64,000 nucleotides of DNA from Bradyrhizobium japonicum USDA 6. Its GTDB lineage: Bacteria > Pseudomonadota > Alphaproteobacteria > Rhizobiales > Xanthobacteraceae. The position numbers and the translations under genes are program-made. Below are positions 52,284-61,709 of the stretch, one piece after another. Numbering within the stretch: the first letter of the stretch is position 1; every line of letters begins with the position of its first letter. The stretch lies in the NCBI RefSeq assembly GCF_000284375.1, contig NC_017249.1:7185001-7249000 (forward strand), read 5' to 3'. The notes beneath the pieces were generated by a model. That model was not told where the DNA came from. It did not search any database and was given only the letters and a program-made list of their open reading frames with translations.

Positions 52284-53672
52284 ATGACAATCACGTTACC
52301 TGCCGCCGCGCGCGAGCCCGATCATCCCATTGCCGACGGCCTTCCGGCAACGCAGCGGCGCTGGGCGATCGCCGCCATCTTCACCGCGTTGGCGATGGCC
52401 TCCCTCGACACCGCGATCGCCAATATCGCGCTGCCAGCCATTGCCGCCGACCTGCGTGTCACGCCGGAGCAATCGGTCTGGGTGGTCAATGTCTACCAGA
52501 TCGCGCTGGTGGCCACTTTGCTGCCGCTCGGTGCGCTCGGCGAGATCGTCGGGCACCAGCGCATCTATCTCGGCGGCCTGATCCTGTTCACTATCGCCTC
52601 GCTGTTCTGCGCGGTGGCGTGGTCGCTGGACAGCCTGCTGGTCGCGCGCACGCTGCAGGGCTTGGGCGCCAGCGGCATCATGAGCGTCAACACGGCGCTG
52701 GTGCGGTTCGTCTATCCCGGGCGGATGCTCGGCCGCGGTTTTGGCCACAACGCACTCGTGGTCGCAACCGCCTTCACCTTCGGTCCATCGATCGCCTCTG
52801 CCATCCTCGCATTCGGCCCGTGGCCGTGGCTGTTCGCGGTCAACATCCCGTTTGGTCTCGTCGCGATCGGCATCGGCTATGCGATGCTGCCGAAGACGCC
52901 GCGGGCCGATCACGGCTTTGATTTTCTCGGCGCGGTCCTGGCGTCCGCCTGCCTCGGCCTGTTCATCACGGGCATCGGCAGCGCCGCGCACAATCTGTCG
53001 CCTGTCGTCGTGGGTATCGAGCTGATCGCGGCCCTCGCACTCGGCTTCATCCTGACGCGCCGACATGCCGACCATCCCGCGCCGATGCTGCCGATCGACC
53101 TGTTCAGCCGGCCGATGTTCGCGCTGTCGGCGGCGACCGCGGTGTGCTCGTTCGCCGTGCAGGGCCTCGCCTTCGTCTCGCTGCCGTTCTATTTCGAGGA
53201 CGTGCTCGGCCGTTCGCAGGTCGAGACCGGCTTCTTCATGACGCCCTGGCCGCTGGTGGTCGGCATCATGGCGCCGATCGCGGGGCGCCTCTCCGACCGG
53301 CACGCGGTCGGCCTGCTCGGCGGCATCGGGCTCGTGCTGCTCGGCCTCGGCATGGCATTGCTCGCGATGCTCCCGTCCAATCCTGCCATCCCCGACATCA
53401 TCTGGCGGATGGTGATCTGCGGCATGGGGTTCGGCTTCTTCCAGGCGCCGAACATGAAGGCGGTGATGTCGAGCGCACCGCCGCACCGCAGCGGGAGCGC
53501 CTCCGGCATCGTCGCCACCGCGCGGCTGACGGGGCAAACGACGGGAGCCGCACTCGCGGCGCTCTGCTTTGCGCTTGCCGGCCACGATGGCGCGACGGTC
53601 GCGCTGGCGCTCGGCGCCGGCTTTGCCGCGCTCGGCAGCGTCATGAGCTTCCTGCGGCTGGCAGTGAAGTAA
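52284..53672 (+). CDS. MFS transporter, DHA2 (14-TM) drug-efflux type
   Basis: 462 aa, about 14 hydrophobic segments. Motif ASLDTAIANIALPAIAADL with VWVVNVYQIALVATLLPLGALGE is the DHA2/EmrB signature; FMTPWPLVVGIMAPIAGRLSDR follows. ATG 52284 is preferred; an ATG at 52236 is in frame. It is divergent from the dehydrogenase gene. Substrate unknown. Confidence 0.9.
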   Translation: MTITLPAAAREPDHPIADGLPATQRRWAIAAIFTALAMASLDTAIANIALPAIAADLRVTPEQSVWVVNVYQIALVATLLPLGALGEIVGHQRIYLGGLILFTIASLFCAVAWSLDSLLVARTLQGLGASGIMSVNTALVRFVYPGRMLGRGFGHNALVVATAFTFGPSIASAILAFGPWPWLFAVNIPFGLVAIGIGYAMLPKTPRADHGFDFLGAVLASACLGLFITGIGSAAHNLSPVVVGIELIAALALGFILTRRHADHPAPMLPIDLFSRPMFALSAATAVCSFAVQGLAFVSLPFYFEDVLGRSQVETGFFMTPWPLVVGIMAPIAGRLSDRHAVGLLGGIGLVLLGLGMALLAMLPSNPAIPDIIWRMVICGMGFGFFQAPNMKAVMSSAPPHRSGSASGIVATARLTGQTTGAALAALCFALAGHDGATVALALGAGFAALGSVMSFLRLAVK

Positions 53673-53676
53673 GCCT

Positions 53677-55299
53677 TCAGGCCAGGTGCCGGGCTCCGGT
53701 GGTGTCGAGCGTCGCAGCGGTCGGGATGACCGTCTCGTCATCGAGCGCAGCGAGGCGCCCGTCGATGGCTTCGATGACCTTGCGCGAGAACGGCCCGAGA
53801 TGCGCATAGGCGGCAATCATCTGTACGGCAATGCGCGCCGACGAGGTGTCGCGCTTGGCGCAGTTCATGAAGGTCTGCCACAGCGGCCCGCGCGCTTCGG
53901 GAAGGGCGGTGACAACGCGGTGCACCGTCTCCATCGCCCCGACCCGCGAGCGGATGTCGCCCTCGGCGAGCTCGGGGCGCTGCCTGGATCGGTCGAGCAG
54001 CGTCATCAGGCGGTCGACGCGTCCAGCGTAGGCGGCGGGGCTGTAGATGTGCTCCAGCACCCGCTTGTAGTCCGTCAGGATGTCGCGCAACGGGCGGAGC
54101 GTATCGAAGTTGATGCCGTCCGTGCACTGATCGGCGCCGATGGTCGGCGCCAGATCGTGGCCCGGATGCAGCCGGCCTTCACGCTCGAGTCGGCGCGTGA
54201 GCTGAGTGTTCGGCAAGGCATAGAGCAGGCCGACCATGGCGACGGGAATCGCGGCCTCCTCGATGAAATCGATCATCGCCTCCGCCATCGAGACCTTCTC
54301 GCTGTCGAAGCCGACGATGAAGCCCGCGGTGACGAGCATGCCGGCGGCATAGATCTTGTGGATGCTCTCGGCGATGTTACGCCGCGTGTTCTGCTTCTTC
54401 CGCATCGCGACCAGCGTTGCAGGATCCGGACTTTCGATGCCGACGAAGATGCCGAAGAAATTGGCCGCGCCCATCAGCTCCAATAGCTCGGGATCGTCGG
54501 CCAGGTTGACCGAGGCCTCGGTAGACAATTCGAAGGGATAGCCGTGCGCGCGCTGCCATTCGGCGAGCTGGGGCAGAAACTGCCGCAGCGACTTCTTGTT
54601 GCCGATGAAATTGTCGTCGACGAAGTCGAGATGGCCGCGGTAGCCCATCCGGTAGAGCGTCTCGAGCTCGACGAACATCTGCTCGACCGTCTTGGTGCGC
54701 GGCACACGGCCGTAGAGCTCGATGATGTCGCAGAACTCGCAGGTGAACGGACAGCCGCGCGAATATTGCACACCGAGATAGAGATAGTCCTCGAACTTGA
54801 GCAGGTCGAAGCGTGGCACCGGCGTCTTTGTCACGTCGGCCTGGAATTTCGGCGCAGTGAAGACGCCGGAGCGGGCCCCGCTTTCCCAGGCCGCGATGAA
54901 CTCGTCGATGACGCCCTCGGCCTCGCCGAGCACCCGGAAGTCGGCCCGTTCGTAGACATGGGGGCTCGACGTCGGATCGGGGCCGCCGACGACCACCGGC
55001 TTGCCGGCGGCGTTGCAGAGTTCGATCAGGCGCAGCGTATCGGCCTGCTGCGGCAGCATGCCGCCGGTGAACACGACATCGGCCCAGGCGAAATCCTCGT
55101 CACCAAGGGGCTGGGTGTTGCAGTCGATCAGCCGGACCGTCCACTCCTTCGGCAACATCGCGGCCACCGTGATCAGGCCGAGGGGAGCTGCCGGGCGCCG
55201 GACGCCCATCAATTTACAGGACTCGCCGAAGCTCCAAAACGACTCCGCGAGGAAGAGCGGATAGAGCATCAGCACGTTGCAGGGGGTCGCCACGTTCAT
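53677..55299 (-). CDS. B12-binding-domain radical SAM protein, HpnP-like (DUF4070)
   Basis: 540 aa. A cobalamin-binding-like N-terminal domain (about 8-150: APLGLITVAAMLP, FTGGMLPQQADTLRLIE, VVVGGPDPTSSPHVYE) is followed by a radical SAM domain with CPFTCEFC (C183, C187, C190) and a DUF4070 C-terminus (TAGFIVGFDSEK, LLYALPNTQLTRRLEREGRLH). Hopanoid C-2 methylase HpnP has this build, but so do paralogues; the gene could be either. ATG 55299 has AAAGGAG upstream. No other hopanoid gene adjoins it. Confidence 0.85.
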   Translation of the reverse strand: MNVATPCNVLMLYPLFLAESFWSFGESCKLMGVRRPAAPLGLITVAAMLPKEWTVRLIDCNTQPLGDEDFAWADVVFTGGMLPQQADTLRLIELCNAAGKPVVVGGPDPTSSPHVYERADFRVLGEAEGVIDEFIAAWESGARSGVFTAPKFQADVTKTPVPRFDLLKFEDYLYLGVQYSRGCPFTCEFCDIIELYGRVPRTKTVEQMFVELETLYRMGYRGHLDFVDDNFIGNKKSLRQFLPQLAEWQRAHGYPFELSTEASVNLADDPELLELMGAANFFGIFVGIESPDPATLVAMRKKQNTRRNIAESIHKIYAAGMLVTAGFIVGFDSEKVSMAEAMIDFIEEAAIPVAMVGLLYALPNTQLTRRLEREGRLHPGHDLAPTIGADQCTDGINFDTLRPLRDILTDYKRVLEHIYSPAAYAGRVDRLMTLLDRSRQRPELAEGDIRSRVGAMETVHRVVTALPEARGPLWQTFMNCAKRDTSSARIAVQMIAAYAHLGPFSRKVIEAIDGRLAALDDETVIPTAATLDTTGARHLA

Positions 55300-55639
55300 G
55301 GAACTCCTTTTGAATCGGGTGCACTGTAGCAAAGCGTTTCCGTCTTGCACCCCGGCAAAAGGGACAAACTGTCGCTGCAACGCAGCGCCGATCGGCCCTG
55401 GAACCGGCATTCACGTCGTCTCAAACTGCGCACTGGCGCCGACGGAGGTGTCGCTAAGCCGCCTGGTCCTGAGCAGCTGCCGGCGGCTGCATGTAACACC
55501 ATCCTGCCCACGATCATCCCCCGGCCGGGAAAATCTTCGTTGGCCACCCCTCGGACTATTGATTTGAACAGTTCCAATTTGCCAGACACATTGTTCCCTG
55601 AGTCTAATCGGTGGATTGGGCCAATAAGGGGACTTTGCG
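55300..55639. other. 340-base gap without a recognised gene
   Basis: Divergent upstream region of the radical SAM gene and the molybdenum-hydroxylase operon. No FixK box, terminator or small gene was recognised. Confidence 0.6.
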
Positions 55640-56089
55640 ATGGCAAACCTAACAATCAACGGAAAAACCTTCACGCTCGACGTGGAGCCCGATACGCCGC
55701 TGCTCTGGGCGATCCGCGAGAATGCCGGCCTGACCGGCACCAAATATGGCTGCGGCATTGCGCAATGCGGCGCCTGCACCGTTCACATGGACGGCGTTGC
55801 CACCCGTTCCTGCGGGATTTCGGTCAGCGAGGCCGAAGGCAAGAAGATCACCACGATCGAGGGGCTCGCGTCCGGCGACACGCTGCACAAGGTGCAGGCA
55901 GCCTGGATCGCCAAGGACGTTCCGCAATGTGGCTATTGCCAGAGCGGCATGATCATGGCGGTGGCCGCGCTCCTTGCCGAAAAGCCGAAGCCGACCGATG
56001 CCGACATCGACGAGGCCATCACCAATATCTGCCGCTGCGGCACCTTCCAGCAGGTGCGCGAAGCGATCCACACGATCGCCAGCGCCTGA
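55640..56089 (+). CDS. [2Fe-2S]-binding subunit of a molybdenum hydroxylase (IorA/CoxS-like)
   Basis: 149 aa. Two cluster motifs: plant-ferredoxin type [16 protein letters not shown] near residue 37 and the second cluster set [10 protein letters not shown] ... NICRCGTF. Electron-transfer subunit for the larger subunit encoded next. AGGGGAC ribosome site precedes the ATG; 11 bases separate its stop from the next start. Confidence 0.95.
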   Translation: MANLTINGKTFTLDVEPDTPLLWAIRENAGLTGTKYGCGIAQCGACTVHMDGVATRSCGISVSEAEGKKITTIEGLASGDTLHKVQAAWIAKDVPQCGYCQSGMIMAVAALLAEKPKPTDADIDEAITNICRCGTFQQVREAIHTIASA

Positions 56090-56100
56090 GGAGCCGCCCC

Positions 56101-58287
56101 ATGAACAAGCATGTTTCTCCCAAGATGAACCGTCGCGCCTTCGTCATCGGCACCGCCGCTGTCGGCGCCGGCCTCGCCATCGGGCTCGATCTCCCCTTTG
56201 GCGGTCCCGCCGTGGTCCGCGCGGCCGACGGCTCGCCGGAAGTCAACGCCTGGGTAGTGGTCAGGCCCGATGACACCGTCGTGATCCGCATCGCCCGCTC
56301 CGAGATGGGCCAGGGCTCGCTCACCGGCCTCGCCCAGCTGGTCGCCGAGGAACTCGAATGCGACTGGTCGAAGATCACGACCGAATATCCGACCCCCGGC
56401 CAGAGCGTCGCCCGCAAGCGCGTCTGGGGCGATTTCTCGACCGGCGGCAGCCGCGGCATCCGCTCGTCGCAGGACTATGTCCGCAAGGGCGGCGCCACCG
56501 CGCGCGTGATGCTGATCGAGGCCGCCGCGAACGAGTGGAAGGTGCCGGCCTCCGAATGCACCGTCGCCAACGGCGTCATCACCCACAAGGCGTCCGGCAA
56601 GACGACGACTTACGGCAAGGTCGCCGAAGCCGCCGCCAAGCTGACGCCGCCCGCCGACGTCAAGCTCAAGGATCCCAAGGACTGGACCATCGCAGGCAAG
56701 GGCCTGTTGCGGCTCGATACCGCCGACAAGACCACCGGCACGATGCTCTACGGCATCGACGTCAAGCTGCCGGGCATGCTGAACGCCGCGATCAAGGACT
56801 GCCCGGTGTTTGGCGGCAAGCTGAAGAGCTATGACGAAGCCAAGGTCACCGGCATGAAAGGCGTCAAGAAGGTCGTCAAGGTCGGCGACACGGCGGTTGC
56901 GGTCGTTGCCGACACCTGGTGGCACGCCAAGACCGCGCTGGAAGCGCTGCCGATCGTCTGGGACGAAGGCGAGAATGCCAAGGTCTCCAGCGCGTCGATC
57001 GCGAAGTGGCTGGCCGAAGGCCTCGACGACACGCAGCCGGCCTATGTCGGTAACAAGAACGGCGACGTCAAAGCCGCGATTGCCGGCGCAGCGAAGAAGG
57101 TCGAAGCCGTCTACAACTACCCCTACCAGAACCACGCCACGATGGAGCCGATGAACGCCACCGCGCTCTATACGGCGGACAAATGCGAAGTCTGGTGCGG
57201 CACTCAGAATGGCGAGGCGGCTTTCGCGGCCACGTTGGAAGCCTCGGGCCTGCCGGCGGAGAAGTGCGACGTGCACAAGGTGATGCCCGGCGGCGGCTTC
57301 GGCCGACGCGGCCAGACCGACTATGTCCGCCAGGCGGTCATGATCGCCAAGCAGATGCCGGGCACGCCGATCAAGCTGTTATGGTCGCGCGAAGAGGACA
57401 TGGCGCACGGCAGGTATCACCCGATCACCCAGTGCAAGATGACCGGCGCGTTCGACGCCAACAACAATCTGATCGCTCTGCACTACCGCCTGTCCGGGCA
57501 GTCGATCCTGTTCTCGCTGCGCCCCGAAGCGCTGCAGAACGGCATGGATCCGGCCGCTTTCCAGGGTGTCGCCCAGTCCGGCGAAGCCGCGTTCGGCTAT
57601 TCGGTGCCGAACCTCCTGATCGAGCATGCGATGCGCAACCCGCACGTTCCGCCCGGCTTCTGGCGCGGCGTGAACGTCAATCACAACGCGATCTACATGG
57701 AATGCTTCATGGACGAGCTGGCCCAGGCCGCAGGCCAGGACCCGCTCGAATTCCGCCGCAAGCTGATGGGCAATCATCCCAAGCATCTGGCGGTGCTCAA
57801 TGCCGTGGCCGAGAAGATCGGCTGGGACAAGCCGGCGCCGCAGGGCGTCTATCGCGGCATCGCGCAGGTCATGGGCTATGGCAGCTATGTTGCCGGCGCC
57901 GCCGAGATCTCGGTGACCGACGGCAACAAGATCAAGGTGCATCGCATCGTCGCCTCCACTGATCCCGGCTACGTCGTCAATCCGGCGCAGGTGGAGCGGC
58001 AGATCGCCGGCTCCTTCGTCTATGGCCTCTCCGCGCTGTTCTACGGCGGCTGCACCGTCAAGGACGGCAAGATCGAGCAAACCAACTTCGACACCTACAA
58101 CTCGATGCGCATCAACGAGATGCCGAAGGTGGAATCGGTGATGGTGCCGAGCGGCGGGTTCTGGGGCGGCGTCGGCGAGCCCACCATCGGCGTCGCGGCG
58201 CCGGCGGTGCTCAACGCCTATTTCGCGGCGACGGGCAAGCGCATCCGCTCGGTGCCGCTGCGCGACCAGAACATCACCTTCGCCTGA
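56101..58287 (+). CDS. Molybdopterin-binding large subunit of a xanthine-oxidase-family hydroxylase (IorB-like)
   Basis: 728 aa. N-terminal twin-arginine-like signal (NRRAFVIGTAAVGAG), so a periplasmic enzyme, as IorB-type aldehyde dehydrogenases. Motifs: RSEMGQGSLTGLAQLVAEEL, the cofactor loop GGGFGRRG, and GGVGEPTIG, whose Glu is the catalytic base of the family. Substrate (aldehyde, N-heterocycle or other) is unknown. A GAGGAG ribosome site sets the start. A strong terminator follows. Confidence 0.94.
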   Translation: MNKHVSPKMNRRAFVIGTAAVGAGLAIGLDLPFGGPAVVRAADGSPEVNAWVVVRPDDTVVIRIARSEMGQGSLTGLAQLVAEELECDWSKITTEYPTPGQSVARKRVWGDFSTGGSRGIRSSQDYVRKGGATARVMLIEAAANEWKVPASECTVANGVITHKASGKTTTYGKVAEAAAKLTPPADVKLKDPKDWTIAGKGLLRLDTADKTTGTMLYGIDVKLPGMLNAAIKDCPVFGGKLKSYDEAKVTGMKGVKKVVKVGDTAVAVVADTWWHAKTALEALPIVWDEGENAKVSSASIAKWLAEGLDDTQPAYVGNKNGDVKAAIAGAAKKVEAVYNYPYQNHATMEPMNATALYTADKCEVWCGTQNGEAAFAATLEASGLPAEKCDVHKVMPGGGFGRRGQTDYVRQAVMIAKQMPGTPIKLLWSREEDMAHGRYHPITQCKMTGAFDANNNLIALHYRLSGQSILFSLRPEALQNGMDPAAFQGVAQSGEAAFGYSVPNLLIEHAMRNPHVPPGFWRGVNVNHNAIYMECFMDELAQAAGQDPLEFRRKLMGNHPKHLAVLNAVAEKIGWDKPAPQGVYRGIAQVMGYGSYVAGAAEISVTDGNKIKVHRIVASTDPGYVVNPAQVERQIAGSFVYGLSALFYGGCTVKDGKIEQTNFDTYNSMRINEMPKVESVMVPSGGFWGGVGEPTIGVAAPAVLNAYFAATGKRIRSVPLRDQNITFA

Positions 58288-58292
58288 GAAAC

Positions 58293-58327
58293 GCCGCGGC
58301 GGCTGCAACGGCCGCCGCGGCATTTTT
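58293..58327 (+). terminator. Rho-independent terminator
   Basis: GCCGCGGCGGC, loop TGCAACG, GCCGCCGCGGC (11 pairs), then ATTTTTGCC. It sits between the molybdenum hydroxylase operon and the sox genes, six bases after the stop codon. Confidence 0.88.
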
Positions 58328-58342
58328 GCCTGGATGATCCTG

Positions 58343-59617
58343 ATGACCACGCGCCCGGTGACACGGCGGAATGCCGTGCTCGGCATCACCGCGGCCGCCG
58401 CAACGCTGGCGCGGCCATCGGTCCCGCGCGCGCAATCGGCAGCACGTATCGTCGTGGTCGGCGGCGGGTTCGGCGGCGCGGCCTGCGCCCGCGCGCTGAA
58501 ACGCGCGCAGGAAAACCTGCAAATCATCCTGATCGAACCGAACGCGGTCTTCACCTCCTGCCCCTTCAGCAACGAGGTGATCGCGGGCCTGCGTGAGATC
58601 GACGCGCAGCAATTCGACTATGACAAGCTCGCCGCCGAGGGCATCACCGTGATCGGCGAGGCCGTCACCACAATCGAGCCGCAGCGGCGCAGCGTCGTGA
58701 CGACCGACGGCGTCGCGTTGCCCTATGACCGTCTCGTGCTCTCGCCCGGCATCGACTTCCATTTCGAGGCCTTGCCCGGCTATGACGAAGCGGCATCCGA
58801 AAAAATGCCGCACGCCTGGAAGGCCGGGGCGCAGACGCTGCTGCTGCGCAGGCAACTGGAGGAGATGGCGGACGGCGGCACGGTCGCCATCGCCATCCCG
58901 GCCAATCCCTCGCGCTGCCCGCCTGCGCCCTACGAACGCGCCAGCCTGATCGCACATTACCTGAAGACGAAGAAGCCGCGCTCGAAGGTGCTGGTCCTCG
59001 ATGCCAAGGACAATTTTTCGCAGCAGCGGCTGTTCGAGAAGGCGTGGAAGGAGCTCTATGGCGACATGATCGAGCGCATCGCGCTGTCGCAGGGCGGTCG
59101 CGTCACCTCGGTCGATCCTTCGACACGGACCATCATCACCGAGTTCGGCAACTACACGCCTGATGTCGCCAACGTCATCCCGCCGCAGCGCGCCGGCCGC
59201 ATCGCCGAGATCGCGGGTGCGGCGGATGCGACCGGCTGGTGCCCGATCGATCCCGTGACCTTCGAGTCGAAGCTCGTCCCGAACATCCACGTCATCGGCG
59301 ATGCCTGCCTCGGCGGCGGCATTCCCAAATCGGCGTCGGCCGCGAGCGCACAGGGCAAGGCCTGCGCCGCCGCCATCCTCAACCTGTTCGCAGGCCGCGC
59401 GCCGGAAGCGCCGCGGCTGACCGGCGTCTGCTACAACACCGCCGCGCCCGGCTACGGCTTCTCGCTCGCCGGCAACTATCAGCCCAGGGGCGACATCTTT
59501 GCCGAGGTCGAGGGCGGCGCGACCAGCCCGGTCGATGCACCGCGCGAGCTGCGCGCCCGCGAGGCGGCTGAAGCCGAGCGCTGGTTTCAAACCATCACGG
59601 CGGACACCTTTGGCTAG
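58343..59617 (+). CDS. soxF: Flavocytochrome c sulfide dehydrogenase flavoprotein (SoxF/FccB-like)
   Basis: 424 aa. FAD protein that would oxidise sulfide. Twin-arginine-type signal (TRRNAVLGITAAAATLA), FAD motif VVVGGGFGGAACARAL, and the two redox cysteines of FccB in PSRCPPAPYERA and TGVCYNTAAPGYG. Second nucleotide motif near HVIGDACLGGGIPKSA. I took the ATG at 58343; an ATG nine bases earlier is possible. It heads the sox cluster. Confidence 0.88.
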   Translation: MTTRPVTRRNAVLGITAAAATLARPSVPRAQSAARIVVVGGGFGGAACARALKRAQENLQIILIEPNAVFTSCPFSNEVIAGLREIDAQQFDYDKLAAEGITVIGEAVTTIEPQRRSVVTTDGVALPYDRLVLSPGIDFHFEALPGYDEAASEKMPHAWKAGAQTLLLRRQLEEMADGGTVAIAIPANPSRCPPAPYERASLIAHYLKTKKPRSKVLVLDAKDNFSQQRLFEKAWKELYGDMIERIALSQGGRVTSVDPSTRTIITEFGNYTPDVANVIPPQRAGRIAEIAGAADATGWCPIDPVTFESKLVPNIHVIGDACLGGGIPKSASAASAQGKACAAAILNLFAGRAPEAPRLTGVCYNTAAPGYGFSLAGNYQPRGDIFAEVEGGATSPVDAPRELRAREAAEAERWFQTITADTFG

Positions 59618-60062
59618 AGCATTCCTTCATATCGCAGCGCTGATCGCCGCCGGCCTTGCCTTGGCCAGCGGAGCAAGAGCCGACGAGCTCGTGCCCTACA
59701 AGATCATCGGTGACACCATCCCGGAGCCGCTCACGGGCTCGCCAGGCGATGCCGCGCGTGGACGCGCGCTGGTGGTGGCGCGCACCACGACCTGCATCCT
59801 CTGCCATTCCGGTCCGTTCCCGGAGGCGCGGTTCCAGGGTGACCTCGCACCCGATCTCACCGGCACCGGGGACTGGTTGTCGGCGGGCCAGTTGCGGCTG
59901 CGGCTGGTCGATGCATCGCGTTACAACCCGCAGACCATCATGCCGTCCTATTATCGCAACGACGGGCTGGTCCGGGTCGGACGCAATTTTGCCGGCAAGC
60001 CGATATTATCCGCCGCGGAGATCGAAGACATCGTGGCTTTTCTTGTAACGCTTCGGAACTAA
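59610..60062 (+). CDS. soxX: SoxX, monohaem c-type cytochrome subunit of SoxAX
   Basis: 150 aa. Signal peptide to about GARADE; haem motif CILCH at 62-66; probable axial Met at QTIMPSYY (M111). SoxAX attaches thiosulfate to SoxY. The TTG start at 59610 overlaps the soxF stop; the family N-terminus requires this start. Confidence 0.9.
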   Translation: MARAFLHIAALIAAGLALASGARADELVPYKIIGDTIPEPLTGSPGDAARGRALVVARTTTCILCHSGPFPEARFQGDLAPDLTGTGDWLSAGQLRLRLVDASRYNPQTIMPSYYRNDGLVRVGRNFAGKPILSAAEIEDIVAFLVTLRN

Positions 60063-60066
60063 CTTC

Positions 60067-60534
60067 ATGCCGACCACGCGACGACAATTCCTCAGTATTG
60101 CAGGCGGCGCGACGGTCGCCGGAACGATTCCGATCGTCACGCTGCGACCGCTGGAAGCGACGCCCGCGATGCTCAGCACCGCGATCCGCAACGTCGTCGG
60201 CGAAGCCCAGATTCGCGCCGGCAAGATCAAGCTCGACATTCCGCCGCTGGTCGAGAACGGCAACACCGTGCCGATGACAGTGAGCGTCGCAAGCCCGATG
60301 ACCGCGACCGATTACGTCAAGAGCATCCACATCTTCAACGAGAAGAACCCGCAGCCGAACATCGGCAATTTCCATCTCAACCCCGCCTCGGGCCGCGCCC
60401 AGGTCTCGACCCGAATCCGGCTCGCCGACACCCAGAAGGTGGTGGCAATCGCACGCCTGTCCGATGACACGTTCTGGCAGGTCGCCGCCGACATCGTCGT
60501 GACGCTGGCCGCCTGTACCGAGGAGATGAACTGA
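60067..60534 (+). CDS. soxY: SoxY, sulfur-carrier subunit, atypical C-terminus
   Basis: 155 aa with twin-arginine signal (TTRRQFLSIAGGATVAG). SoxY domain continues to FWQVAADIVVTLAAC-TEEMN. Normally SoxY ends in the flexible GGCGG arm that carries the sulfur on its cysteine; here the cysteine (C150) is kept but lies in an AACTEEMN tail. The stop overlaps the soxZ start (TGATG). Confidence 0.88.
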   Translation: MPTTRRQFLSIAGGATVAGTIPIVTLRPLEATPAMLSTAIRNVVGEAQIRAGKIKLDIPPLVENGNTVPMTVSVASPMTATDYVKSIHIFNEKNPQPNIGNFHLNPASGRAQVSTRIRLADTQKVVAIARLSDDTFWQVAADIVVTLAACTEEMN

Positions 60535-60851
60535 TGGCCGCGCTCATCAACGTTCCGGCAAAAGCCAAACGCGGTGATGTCATCGAGATCCGCACGCTGA
60601 CCTCGCACATCATGGAAACGGGCTTCCGCCACACCGCGGACGGCGCGCTGGTGCCGCGCGACATCATCACGAGTTTTACGTGTCGCTACAATGGCACCGA
60701 AGTCTTCCGTGCCGACCTGTTTCCGGCGATCGCGGCCAACCCATATCTCTCCTTCTTCACGGTCGCGAAGGAGAGCGGCAAGTTCGAATTCGAATGGATC
60801 GGCGACAACGGCTATTCGTCGACCGCATCGGCCTCGATCACCGTCGAATGA
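60534..60851 (+). CDS. soxZ: SoxZ, partner of SoxY
   Basis: 105 aa, usual length. RTLTSHIMETGFRHTADG and the immunoglobulin-like fold ending GYSSTASASITVE are SoxZ features. Overlaps soxY and soxA, so tightly coupled. Confidence 0.93.
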   Translation: MAALINVPAKAKRGDVIEIRTLTSHIMETGFRHTADGALVPRDIITSFTCRYNGTEVFRADLFPAIAANPYLSFFTVAKESGKFEFEWIGDNGYSSTASASITVE

Positions 60852-61627
60852 TCTTTTGGCGCGCGATAGCGGCGGCAACATTGTTGGCCGCGGCCCCTGC
60901 GCTGCTCGCCGGCGAAATTCCGCCGGACGCGCGCCGCTCCGGCTATTCGTTCATGGGGCCGGACACGCGGGCGATGCAGGATGACGACGCGTCCAATCCG
61001 GGCATGCTTTTCGTGCTCGACGGCGGGGCGCTCTGGGCGAAAAAGGCCGGCAGCGCCGACAAGGCCTGTGCGGACTGCCATGGCGATGCAACGACCAGCA
61101 TGAAGGGCGTCGCGGCGCGCTATCCGGCCTTCGACAAGGCGCTGGCGCGCCCCGTCACCCTCGACCAGCGCATCAACCTCTGCCGCGCCAATCATCAGCA
61201 GGCGCCGGCGCTGCCCTACGAGAGCCGCGACCTCCTGGCGCTGTCCGCCTTCGTCGCCCACCAGTCCCGCGGCGTCGCGATCACGGCCGGCGATGATCCC
61301 CAGCTGAAGCCTTTCGTGGCGCAGGGCCGCGACCTCTTCATGCAGCGCGAGGGCCAGCTCAACCTCGCCTGCACCAATTGCCACGACGACAATTTCGACA
61401 AGCGTCTTGCGGGCTCGCCGATCACGCAAGGGCAGCCGACCGGCTATCCGCTCTACCGCCTGGAGTGGCAGACGCTGGGGTCAATCGAGCGCCGGTTGCG
61501 CAGTTGCATGACCGGCGTACGCGCCCAGGCCTATGATTACGGCGCGCCCGAGTTGGTCGCGCTTGAACTCTACCTGATGTCGCGGGCGCGCGGCCTGCCG
61601 ATGGAGACGCCTGCCGTGCGTCCCTGA
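60848..61627 (+). CDS. soxA: SoxA, dihaem subunit of SoxAX
   Basis: 259 aa. Signal peptide to about LLAGE. Two haem motifs CADCH (74-78) and CTNCH (175-179), plus C220 in RRLRSCMTGVRA, the cysteine ligand and probable sulfur site of the active haem. Both haem sites kept means the dihaem class. Start overlaps the soxZ stop (ATGA). Confidence 0.92.
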   Translation: MIFWRAIAAATLLAAAPALLAGEIPPDARRSGYSFMGPDTRAMQDDDASNPGMLFVLDGGALWAKKAGSADKACADCHGDATTSMKGVAARYPAFDKALARPVTLDQRINLCRANHQQAPALPYESRDLLALSAFVAHQSRGVAITAGDDPQLKPFVAQGRDLFMQREGQLNLACTNCHDDNFDKRLAGSPITQGQPTGYPLYRLEWQTLGSIERRLRSCMTGVRAQAYDYGAPELVALELYLMSRARGLPMETPAVRP

Positions 61628-61709
61628 TTCCGCAGATTAGGACTAGGCAGGCGTGGCACGGCCGTTAGTATCCCTCCCAAAGAAAATGAATCAGAGGGAG
61701 GGATTTGAC

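Noticed and set aside
55345..56100. In-frame N-terminal extension of the molybdenum hydroxylase large subunit
   Set aside because: It overlaps the iron-sulfur subunit gene in another frame and lacks coding character; the ATG at 56101 has a good ribosome site and a signal peptide.
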